13,294 nt of DNA from the NCBI GenBank assembly GCA_028277515.1, contig JANQGC010000160.1, positions 1-13,294 of the forward strand, given 5' to 3'. The translations under genes were made by a program, and so were the position numbers. Source of the DNA: Anaerolineae bacterium. Lineage in GTDB: Bacteria > Chloroflexota > Anaerolineae > Promineifilales > Promineifilaceae. The notes under the pieces are model-generated. The model made no database searches, was not told where the DNA came from, and worked only from the letters and a program-made list of their open reading frames with translations. Positions 7,501 to 13,294 of this stretch are shown here, in pieces. How positions within the stretch are numbered: position 1 is the first letter of the stretch; each line of letters opens with the position of its first letter.

Positions 7501-10016
7501 GCAAAAGCGTTGAGCCTGATGGCGCGCCCTGGCTGGAGGCTTTAAGCCATCGGGTATCTAGAGAAAATGGCACCTCTGCCGCGGATCGGCAAAATCGGCT
7601 TGTGGCTCATTTCACATCTTTTATACATGCCTTGAGCCAGGATTATCCCTTGCTGCTCATCCTGGATGATTTACAGTGGATTGACAACGCCTCAGCAGGC
7701 CTGCTTTTCCATCTCGGCCGCACTGTTTCCGGCTATCCGATCCTCATCGCCGGCGCCTATCGTCGCGAGGAGGTGGCCCTGAATCGTGACGGCCGGCGTC
7801 ATCCCATGGAAAAGGTGCTATCAGAATCCAAACGCGGCTTTGGCGACATTCGGATCAACCTGGCCGAACTGCAAGAAGCGGAAGAGCTTCATTTTGTCAA
7901 TACTTTGCTTGACCGCCAGCCCAACCGTTTCAGCGACAACTTCCGGGAGGCGCTCTATGATCACACGGGCGGGCATGCATTGTTCACAGTAGAACTTCTG
8001 CGAGATATGCGCGAGCGCGGTGATTTGCAACGCGATGAAGAAGGATTGTGGCACGAAAGTGACAATCTAAATTGGGAAGCGCTTCCCTGGCGAGTCGAAG
8101 GGGTGATTGAAGAGCGTACCGGCCGTCTCGATGAAACGCTGCGCATCCTACTCAGCACGGCCGCTGTTGAAGGTGAGATTTTTACGGCCGAATCAGTGGC
8201 CCAGGTGCTGGACATGAAACCTCAGCGGGTCATGCAGTTGCTGTCACGCCAACTGCAGGCCAAACATTACCTGGTACGTGAAGAGGATGAATGGTGGGCC
8301 GGAAGCATATTCCTGACTCGTTACCGCTTCAGCCACACCCTGGTCCGGCAATATCTCTATTCCCAGATCAGTTCCGGTGAAAAACGGCTGCTGCATGGGC
8401 AAATTGCGGCTGCACTGGAAGATCTACTACAAGAGGAATGGCAGCCCTATGCGGCATCCCTGGCCTGGCAGTATCAGCAGGCCGGCCGGCCGCAAAAGGC
8501 GCTCCCTTACTGGCTGTGGCTGGGCGATCAGGCGCGAGGAAACTACGCTCATGCTGAGGCGGAAAGCGCTTACCGCCAGGCAATTGATACCTTGCTGGAT
8601 ATGGGACTGAAAGAACAGGCCGGGCGCACAGCCTTGAAGCTGGCCCAGGTTTACACGGCCGATTTCCAAAGCGAAAAAGCGAAAGATACCTATGAACAAG
8701 CCTTCGCCCTTTGGGACCCGGTCCAATCGCAAGAAGACAAAAACAGTAAGTCGCTGCCCGAGGCCACACTACGACTGGCCCTGGAGCCACCCATGTCCTG
8801 TGATCCGGGCATGATCTTTGACGATGCCTCTACCTTTCTCTCCGGCCAGCTCTTTGAAGGGCTGGTGTGCATCGGCCAGGATCAGACCGTGCTGCCGGCG
8901 CTGGCTGAACGTTGGGAGGTGCTGGACGGCGGCCGTCGATACCGCTTCCATCTCAACCGAGATGCGGCCTGGAATGACGGTTCATCTATTACAGCCGCTG
9001 ATTTTGTCTTTGCTTTCCGGCGAAACCTGAACCCTGAAACGCGCTCCCCTTCCGCCCATTTGCTTTACCCTTTGAAAAATGCGCGCGCTTTTGCCGATGG
9101 AAAGCTACGAGATGAAGCAACGGTGGGCATTCATGCCGTAGGGGACCATACCCTGGAAGTGATACTGGAACGCCCGGTTGCCTACCTGCCTTACCTTATG
9201 AGCCATACTGTTACCTTTCCTCTCCACCAGCGGGTCTTAAACGCGTGCGGCAAGGAGTGGACGACGGCCGAAAATATGCTCAGCAATGGTCCTTTTCAAA
9301 TGATAGAACGGGATGAGCAGCACATCATTCTGACCAGGAATCCTCATTATAAAGGTCCATTTCCAGGAAATGTGTGCAATGTTCACTGCAAACTATTTGA
9401 TAATTACGAACAAAGTCTGGCCGCGTTTAGCCGGGATGAGGTGGATGTCGTTACCCTGGCCAACGTCACGCCGGAATCCATGGTGCAAATCGTGCGCTCT
9501 CATGGCAACGACCTGGTGTCCATCCCTCGGTGGTCGACTTTTTACGTCAATTTTCGTTGTGACCAGCCACCCTTCAACGATCGCCGCGTTCGCCAGGCCC
9601 TGACTTACGGATTGGATCGCCAGGCCCTTGCTAAGCATGGTTTTCAGGGACTGCGCCAAGCGGCAACTGGCGGCTTTATCCCTCCGGGCATTCCCGGACA
9701 TTCACCCGGCATCGCCCTACCTTATGACCCGCAAAAGGCGCGGGCGCTGCTGAAAAGCGCCGGATATCCGGGAGGTCAAGGTTTCCCAGCCGTAGAATGT
9801 GTTACTTCACCGGGGGGAAGCCGGGTCGTTTCCTTTATGATGCAAGCCTGGCATGATGTGTTAGGCTTAAATATACGGCCTCAGAAGCTTGTATGGGACG
9901 AATTTTTACGAAAAATGAATAACGACCCGGCGCAGCTATCGGTCACCGGATGGGGTGCGGATTTTCCCGATCCTCATAACCTGTTAGCGGCCACCTTCAC
10001 AGCGAAGAGGGATTGA
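4539..10016 (+). CDS. SARP-BTAD / tandem protein kinase / AAA ATPase / family 5 solute-binding fusion regulator, 3' end frameshifted
   Basis: 1825 residues as read; about 1905 when the frameshift near 9997 is repaired. Order: OmpR-type winged helix (about 9-85) and BTAD helical domain (103-270), the SARP transcription-activator pair. Kinase-like domain 1 (about 285-535) has K314, HRDLRPVN (404-411) and DFG D424, with a poor glycine loop. Kinase 2 (569-835) has K598, HRDLKPGN from 689 and DFG D709. An ATPase follows with Walker A GGAGRGKT (884-891) and Walker B LLLILDD ending at D1044. Helical/TPR-like repeats run to about 1405, then a family 5 ABC solute-binding domain (from 1409). No signal peptide or membrane segment is visible, so it should be cytoplasmic. 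Likely role (inference): ligand sensing by the binding domain, controlling ATPase, kinases and DNA binding. The ATG at 4539 begins the SARP homology; it lacks a well-spaced ribosome-binding site. Confidence 0.85.
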   Translation: MQKKPEPELKIQMLGPFAINWYDGTPCQVSGIKVKALLALLVAQPEKIWQRESLMAILWPDSPQQAAQASLRQAIYRLGQAIPTGENLGRLALALPLLKTSRNTVQVNPDAHFDSDIMVFQKLTRQVEKHNHRTLRDCKECIKRLETAVSLYRGDFLADLFLHDSNAFERWASSIRAELRQTIQKTLQELGATYLDLGQLEKAVECAQRQLAIDSLNESAQRMLMLALARSGNRVAALSQFEQFRQELQKELDVPPSPETVALFKRIQDGQLAGAVTPGMHLRDYLIIEEIGANETGITYRALHPTLDREVAIKKIRPQIAGHPATIQRMEHEARLAAGIDHPNIVPLYDYWRDGSAIYIVMRCMAGDLARLISENGLSIEDILRFLDQVSSALHAVHEAGIIHRDLRPVNILLDESKNFYLTDFGIGPDLGLDSEAEIEIPYFSTLGYAAPELVVDHMVTPQSDIYSLGVILYELLTGEKPFAADTPEKIIRRQLGQPFPSLREKRPELPLALDEVLRRATAKEPAGRFDNPLDLPVAFREALPEDDERWLKGWHAADIPHGQKIHEYEVREKFASGSFSTIYRAYQPAVRREVAMKVILPEYAGQPDFMRRWEAEALIVARLEHPHIVPLYDYWQDSGGIFLIMRLLRGGNLRHHLNRESMQLPELFSLLQQVTSALHAVHEQGIVHRDLKPGNILLDEHNNAYLADFGIAKELAGDTHKTMSGTFIGSPAYISPEQLRNDEVTPQTDIYSLGIILYECLTGHHPYDTSNLVTLIQQHLNEPLPSLIEEQGQLPLSLDRVLNRATAKHPGARHKDVTSLLADFEEALNIHLGAVSVPRYTSQLPLSAERHSSFVARERQLARLDYFLDRTLSGQGQIVFVTGGAGRGKTALLKQFTRQAMEANPQLLVAAGNCNTTATYGDPYLPFRELLGMLTADVDARLRADRISHEHAARLRAALPKTGAAVVEHGPELLEALIPTKALLARGKSVEPDGAPWLEALSHRVSRENGTSAADRQNRLVAHFTSFIHALSQDYPLLLILDDLQWIDNASAGLLFHLGRTVSGYPILIAGAYRREEVALNRDGRRHPMEKVLSESKRGFGDIRINLAELQEAEELHFVNTLLDRQPNRFSDNFREALYDHTGGHALFTVELLRDMRERGDLQRDEEGLWHESDNLNWEALPWRVEGVIEERTGRLDETLRILLSTAAVEGEIFTAESVAQVLDMKPQRVMQLLSRQLQAKHYLVREEDEWWAGSIFLTRYRFSHTLVRQYLYSQISSGEKRLLHGQIAAALEDLLQEEWQPYAASLAWQYQQAGRPQKALPYWLWLGDQARGNYAHAEAESAYRQAIDTLLDMGLKEQAGRTALKLAQVYTADFQSEKAKDTYEQAFALWDPVQSQEDKNSKSLPEATLRLALEPPMSCDPGMIFDDASTFLSGQLFEGLVCIGQDQTVLPALAERWEVLDGGRRYRFHLNRDAAWNDGSSITAADFVFAFRRNLNPETRSPSAHLLYPLKNARAFADGKLRDEATVGIHAVGDHTLEVILERPVAYLPYLMSHTVTFPLHQRVLNACGKEWTTAENMLSNGPFQMIERDEQHIILTRNPHYKGPFPGNVCNVHCKLFDNYEQSLAAFSRDEVDVVTLANVTPESMVQIVRSHGNDLVSIPRWSTFYVNFRCDQPPFNDRRVRQALTYGLDRQALAKHGFQGLRQAATGGFIPPGIPGHSPGIALPYDPQKARALLKSAGYPGGQGFPAVECVTSPGGSRVVSFMMQAWHDVLGLNIRPQKLVWDEFLRKMNNDPAQLSVTGWGADFPDPHNLLAATFTAKRD

Positions 10017-10255
10017 ATGTGCCCCATTGGCACAGTGAACGGTTTGATGAACTGATTGACTCCGCAGAGAGTGTCAGGGACCATAATTGGCGTATGACCC
10101 TCTATCGGGAGGCGGATCGCATCCTGGTCGCCGAGGAAACGGCCGTCCTGCCGCTCAGCTATGGCCAGGGTCGCATACTGGTTAAACCGTGGGTCAAACT
10201 GCCCGTTTCGCCTATCATCGCCATGCCATTAAATATGGTCATCGTCGCCCGTTAA
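9998..10255 (+). pseudogene. Displaced C-terminal part of the solute-binding domain (after -1 frameshift)
   Basis: In the frame ending at the TAA 10253-10255 the sequence reads HSEEGLNVPHW, then RFDELIDSAE, LYREADRILV, AVLPLSYGQ and LVKPWVK. These are the usual closing blocks of family 5 solute-binding proteins (partner of GWGADFPDPHN in the main frame). Adding one T in the CTTC at 9995-9998 would join the frames as TFHSEEG, the expected family wording, and would give a binding domain of about 497 residues, a normal length. So this is the real end of the upstream gene, cut off by a one-base loss or a sequencing error. It has no start or ribosome-binding site of its own worth trusting. Confidence 0.85.
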
Positions 10256-10283
10256 GTACCGACAAAAAAGTATTGTTGCATAT

Positions 10284-10332
10284 GTCATGCCGAGCTTGTC
10301 GAGGCATCTTTCGAGAGATTTCTCGCTTTGCT
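10284..10332. repeat. Dispersed-repeat-like segment with two small hairpins
   Basis: The stretch starting GTCATGCCGAGC and running to CTCGCTTTGCT has the wording of palindromic intergenic repeats (GTCATxxxGAGC... types) that I know from many bacterial genomes. ATGCC (10287-10291) pairs with GGCAT (10303-10307), and CGAGA (10312-10316) with TCTCG (10321-10325). The closing inverted end expected of a full copy (GAAATGAC-like) is missing, so this appears truncated where the sensor remnant begins. The call rests on resemblance; only one copy is in the window. Confidence 0.5.
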
Positions 10333-10338
10333 GCTAGC

Positions 10339-10670
10339 GTGGTCATTTTACAATCCATATTTGGCGCCTTGCTGGATGATAACCAGGGTCAGTTAAGCAT
10401 CGTTGCTTCAACAATGCTGGTTGCGGTCCTTTTGAATCCTTTACGTCGCTGTATACAATCCTTGATCGACCGTCGTTTTTACCGGCAAAAGTATGATGCT
10501 CAACAAGCTGTATCCAGGTTTAGTTCGTCATTGAGCAACGAGGTGGAAGATATGGTGGGATTGAAAGCTTACTGCTGCAGGTTCTTGATGAGACGATTCA
10601 GCCGGCTTCGGTTTCACTTTGGCTGCATGAAGGGATTCGTAAAGATAAGCCGACAAATTCCGTCTCATAA
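10339..10670 (+). pseudogene. Truncated, frameshifted remnant of a Chloroflexota-type membrane sensor protein
   Basis: From 10339 one frame reads VVILQSIFGALL, then LSIVASTMLVAVLLNPLRR, IDRRFYRQKYDAQQAV and SSSLSNEVEDM. At about 10557-10563 the homology moves to another frame: ESLLLQVLDETIQPASVSLWLHEG, ending at TAA 10668-10670. Together these match the C-terminal 110 or so residues of large multi-pass membrane proteins with the RRFYRxKYDA and ETxQPxxVSLWL motifs, common in Chloroflexota. The whole N-terminal part is missing and replaced by repeat-like DNA, and one frameshift is present. It is therefore a dead fragment, not a working gene. The frame runs open upstream into the solute-binding gene, but that part is shadow. 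Confidence 0.7.
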
Positions 10671-10687
10671 ATAAAATGAACCATGAT

Positions 10688-11038
10688 TTATGAACCGTTT
10701 GATGAATCGGCCGTTACCGCCTTTGTTAAAACCTCAGTTGCCCACTGATTGATGCTTTTGCTATTGACTTTGGCCGTTTTGGCAACTTCCATATGAATGT
10801 CAGGTGGCAATCTTAACGTTAGCTTGCCGGAATATGATTTTTGCGGCTCCTGGCCAATCTTTTGACAAACTTCAAGATAATGATTGACTGCTTCATGAAA
10901 AGCTGATTCTAATTCTTCAACCGTACGGCCGTGAAAACCGACAATATCTCGAATTCCGACAATATGGCCAACAAAAATCTTATCAACAGAATCATATTCA
11001 ATTTTAGCTGCATAATCGCGATATCTCATTGAATTCAT
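10688..11038 (-). CDS. hicB: HicB family antitoxin
   Basis: 116 residues. The N-terminal half (about 4-62) has the HicB partial RNase H-like fold pattern: YAAKIEYDSVDKIFVGHIVGIRD, then GRTVEELESAFHEAV and YLEVCQ. The C-terminal part (KLTLRLPPDIHMEVAKTAK, then INQWATEVL) is a ribbon-helix-helix DNA-binding domain, which in this family represses the operon's own promoter. HicB neutralises HicA by binding it. Its ATG (11036-11038) overlaps the hicA stop by four bases (ATGA), so translation is probably coupled. A second in-frame ATG lies at 11029. The protein appears complete. Confidence 0.88.
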   Translation of the reverse strand: MNSMRYRDYAAKIEYDSVDKIFVGHIVGIRDIVGFHGRTVEELESAFHEAVNHYLEVCQKIGQEPQKSYSGKLTLRLPPDIHMEVAKTAKVNSKSINQWATEVLTKAVTADSSNGS

Positions 11039-11289
11039 GGTTTAATACCTGCGCGTTTTAAAAATAATCTTACATCCTTAATCCTATAACGAAGCGCTTC
11101 CTTTTGTGGATGTGGGCGATGAAAATCAGCTCGTTCGCCGTAAAGAATAAAGGTAACTTGAGAACCGCTACCTTCAACCTTTTCACAACCCAAGGCGATT
11201 AGTAAAGATTCAATCCTCCGCCACTCAATATTACCATTTATTGGATCATTGAATATTGCGAGAAGGGTTTTCCTATGCTTATTATTCAC
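11035..11289 (-). CDS. hicA: HicA family toxin (mRNA interferase-like)
   Basis: 84 residues, first gene of the hicA-hicB pair. It fits the HicA subfamily that begins NNKHRKTLLAIF and has IEWRRIESLLIALG, the segment EGSGSQVTF, FHRPHP, and a closing VRLFLKRAGIKP; the fold is a double-stranded-RNA-binding-like domain that cleaves mRNA. Canonical HicA proteins carry a catalytic His in the G-S-H/N-H region; here that stretch is SGSQV (41-45), while two His occur in FHRPHP. Activity may therefore differ. The start is GTG at 11289, placed by the family N-terminus; an AAGG sits too close to act as a normal ribosome-binding site, and no other start codon fits. Confidence 0.85.
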   Translation of the reverse strand: MNNKHRKTLLAIFNDPINGNIEWRRIESLLIALGCEKVEGSGSQVTFILYGERADFHRPHPQKEALRYRIKDVRLFLKRAGIKP

Positions 11290-11370
11290 CCTTGAATGAT
11301 AGCAATTTTTGACGGCATTGTCTATTAAAGCGCCAGCCGTTCAAAAATTCTAGTATGTTAACTATTTAGT

Positions 11371-11399
11371 ACAATACTTTATACTATACTCTAATACAA
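11371..11399 (-). promoter_or_regulatory. Candidate hicAB promoter
   Basis: On the minus strand TTGTAT (11399-11394), 17 bases, TATTGT (11376-11371): each hexamer matches the consensus at four positions. It lies 82 bases before the GTG. The block contains AGTA-CAA-TACT (11369-11379 region, approximate) and repeated ATACT words, which could serve as HicB operator half-sites. Weak by sequence alone. Confidence 0.3.
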
Positions 11400-11410
11400 T
11401 TTACTTGATA

Positions 11411-11419
11411 TGCTATACT
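11411..11419 (+). promoter_or_regulatory. Extended -10 promoter of the beta-helix gene
   Basis: TGCTATACT at 11411-11419 is identical to the element before the giant regulator. Initiation near 11426 would give a leader of about 40 bases to the ATG at 11468. There is no matching -35 hexamer at normal distance. The divergent gap 11290-11467 is otherwise AT-rich and without genes. Confidence 0.5.
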
Positions 11420-11467
11420 TTGAAGTTGACGGTAGACGGTTTATCTAATGATTAGGCAAGGTTTCTG

Positions 11468-13294
11468 ATGGCTAAGCGATCCCTCTTTATTCTGCTCTCT
11501 TTAGGGTTAATATCCATAATTATAGCCGGTTCCGGGCGAGCTTCGCCGAGCGCCGCGACGTACCTGGTCAATTCTAATTTTGACGAACCCGATCTCAATC
11601 CCGGAGACGGCCTTTGCTCGACAATGTTCGCCACCTGCACCTTGCGGGCGGCCATTGAAGAAGCCAATGCCGACGGCATGACCTCCACGATCAAGTTCTC
11701 CGGCCCCATGGACATCGGTCAATACACCTATCCAAAGATAACGGCCGCCAACACAACAATTGATGCCTCCGACCAGTGGGATGGAGTTTGGCCGGACGGC
11801 CGTCCCGGTGTCAAGATTCTCGGTCCCGGCCTGGTCATCGACGGCGACCTGACCACCATTTACGGCATTGAATTCGTCGGTTCCCTAGACATTGGCGTGA
11901 CCATCCAGCAAGGCACGGGGAATCAAATCGGCGGCAGCGGCAGCGGGCAGCGCAACGTTTTCCTGGCTGGTAATGGAGTCATCATCAACAACGGTGGTTC
12001 GGGCAACCGGGTGGCTTATAACTATTTTGGCACCTGGGATGGAGAAACGGCCGTGCCCTCGAAAACCGGGGTGCAGCTTTGGGGAGAAAGCAACACCGTG
12101 GAATTAAACCTCTTTGGGGCCAGCAGTCCGGCCATTGATTTTCTGACCGGCGAAAAAAATATCGTTTTGGACAATATCATTGGCGCCAACAAACGTAAAA
12201 ACAAAGCGATGGGTCCCTGGATCGGCTTGCGCGTTGAGCGTTCTCATCAAAATGTCATCGGGCCGGGTAATTTCATCGCCGGCAACAATAGCCACGGCAT
12301 CTGGCTCTTCCTTTCCAATGAGAATACGATCACTGGCAACACGATCGGCGATGCCTTTACTATCGGCAATGGCGGCAACGGGGTTCATTTGGAGCAGGCA
12401 GACAAAAATATTATCGGCCATTCGTTAGGTAACCAGATCAACAACAACGGCGGGCACGGCCTCTACATCGAAAACTCGGACGGCAATCAGGCCCTGAATA
12501 ATGGCGTCGCCGGCAACGGACAGGACGGCCTGCACATCGCCTCAGGGATGGACAATATCATTGGCGGACCCGACCCCAGCCAGGCCAACAAGATTATTGA
12601 TAACCAGGAAAGCGGGATTCACTTGCATGGAAATCAGACCGGCAACACAGTAGTGCAAGGCAATGACATCGGTCTTAAAGACGGCGCTTTTGACGCGGGC
12701 AATGACCAGGACGGCATACTCATCGACGGCGGCGCGCAAGGCAGCAAGATCGGCGGCCTAAACAGCGGCGAAGGCAACCGCATCGGCTTTAATGGCTGGA
12801 GCGGCATCACGATCAGCGGGGCCAACACCCAGAATAACGTCGTGGAAGGCAATGTGATCGGCGCACCTATTAATTGGGATTGGCCGGCGGGCAACGGCCG
12901 TCACGGCATCGGCATTTACGACGGCGCACACCATAATTGGATCGGCTGGTTCAACACGATCATCGCCAGCAGTTGGTCCGGAGTAGCCATCGTCAACAGC
13001 CATGACAATGTGATTTGGTTCAACCGCATCGGCAGCGACGGGGCAGCCATCCAGTGGGGCAACCAGGCTTACGGCGTGCACCTGGTTGACAGCGCCAACA
13101 ACCAGGTGCTGACCAATGAGATCGCTTTTAGCGGGCAGGGGGGTGGCCAGGATGGCGTGCGGGTGGAGGGGGCATCGTCCACCGGCAACGGCATCAAAAC
13201 GAACAGCATCCATGACAACAATGGGGCGGGCATCGCTCTTGTTAGTGGCGGGAATAGCAATTTAGCAGCGCCGCTGATCGGCCAGGCAAGCTGC
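11468..13294 (+). CDS. Secreted parallel beta-helix protein with CSLREAI-like N-terminus, incomplete at window end
   Basis: An uninterrupted frame of 609 codons from ATG 11468 to the last base; the stop lies beyond the window. An AAGG ribosome-binding site (11458-11461) precedes the start. Residues 1-25 form a signal peptide (MAKRSLFILL, hydrophobic core to about 20, SGRA), so it is exported. Residues 33-68 (LVNSNFDEPDLNPGDG, C50, C57, TCTLRAAIEEANA) match the CSLREAI-type module found in large Chloroflexota surface proteins. From about 100 on, repeats of roughly 20-25 residues with N-x-I-G-G, GNxI and NNGGHGI-like words predict a right-handed parallel beta-helix, the fold of NosD, pectate lyases and many adhesins. 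The final NSNLAAPLIGQASC resembles the edge between helix and a following domain. No catalytic site is recognisable. It could be a polysaccharide-binding or cell-surface protein. Confidence 0.85.
   Translation, partial: MAKRSLFILLSLGLISIIIAGSGRASPSAATYLVNSNFDEPDLNPGDGLCSTMFATCTLRAAIEEANADGMTSTIKFSGPMDIGQYTYPKITAANTTIDASDQWDGVWPDGRPGVKILGPGLVIDGDLTTIYGIEFVGSLDIGVTIQQGTGNQIGGSGSGQRNVFLAGNGVIINNGGSGNRVAYNYFGTWDGETAVPSKTGVQLWGESNTVELNLFGASSPAIDFLTGEKNIVLDNIIGANKRKNKAMGPWIGLRVERSHQNVIGPGNFIAGNNSHGIWLFLSNENTITGNTIGDAFTIGNGGNGVHLEQADKNIIGHSLGNQINNNGGHGLYIENSDGNQALNNGVAGNGQDGLHIASGMDNIIGGPDPSQANKIIDNQESGIHLHGNQTGNTVVQGNDIGLKDGAFDAGNDQDGILIDGGAQGSKIGGLNSGEGNRIGFNGWSGITISGANTQNNVVEGNVIGAPINWDWPAGNGRHGIGIYDGAHHNWIGWFNTIIASSWSGVAIVNSHDNVIWFNRIGSDGAAIQWGNQAYGVHLVDSANNQVLTNEIAFSGQGGGQDGVRVEGASSTGNGIKTNSIHDNNGAGIALVSGGNSNLAAPLIGQASC

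Noticed and set aside
9990..10016. Programmed -1 ribosomal frameshift
   Set aside because: No slippery heptamer or obvious downstream pseudoknot is visible; a single-base loss explains it better.
10189..10674. 161-codon frame as an intact gene
   Set aside because: Its start lies inside the solute-binding coding end, and the homology leaves this frame near 10560; only 10339-10670 has meaning, as a broken remnant in two frames.
12758..13213. Minus-strand frames opposite the beta-helix gene (for example 151 codons here)
   Set aside because: They mirror the GGC/ATC-rich repeats of the plus-strand gene, giving low-complexity Ala/Pro/Val sequence; the uninterrupted 609-codon plus frame with signal peptide is the real gene.

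Overview
The window looks like a piece of a Chloroflexota chromosome (Anaerolineae/Caldilineae-like). This is an inference from gene families and style, not from a marker gene. The pointers are a giant SARP/protein kinase/ATPase/solute-binding fusion, a lipoprotein with a Thr-Pro linker, a secreted CSLREAI-type beta-helix protein, and a remnant carrying the RRFYRxKYDA motif typical of Chloroflexota membrane sensors. Coding DNA is moderately GC-rich and the gaps are AT-rich. The palindrome CGGCCG is strikingly over-used: about 40 copies by hand count, against about 4 expected.

Layout. 1-222: leader with a long hairpin. 223-600 (+): DUF4342 membrane-associated small protein. 609-634: hairpin between convergent genes. 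634-2290 (-): a two-gene operon of a radical SAM/helix-hairpin-helix protein (putative DNA modification or repair) and a DUF6504 protein, read from a near-consensus promoter that predicts a leaderless mRNA. 2413-2572: an element of four related inverted arms, followed by 12-bp tandem repeats. 2747-4096 (-): a glucose/sorbosone dehydrogenase-like lipoprotein. 4456-4496: extended -10 promoter with a palindrome over its -35 position. 4539-10255 (+): the giant regulator, broken by one frameshift near 9997. 10284-10670: a dispersed-repeat-like segment and a truncated, frameshifted membrane-sensor remnant. 10688-11289 (-): hicA-hicB toxin-antitoxin pair. 11468 to the end (+): secreted parallel beta-helix protein, open at the window edge.

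The most unusual item is the giant regulator. Restored, it would be about 1905 residues: SARP winged helix, BTAD, kinase-like domain 1 (HRDLR instead of HRDLK), canonical kinase 2, an AAA/NACHT-like ATPase with helical repeats, and a complete family 5 solute-binding protein with no export signal. This suggests a one-component cytoplasmic system in which a transporter-type binding domain senses a peptide-like ligand and passes the signal through ATPase and kinases to DNA. That mechanism is inference. The other genes do not form one pathway with it. The right half (repeat, remnant, toxin-antitoxin) has the look of an accessory or decaying region.
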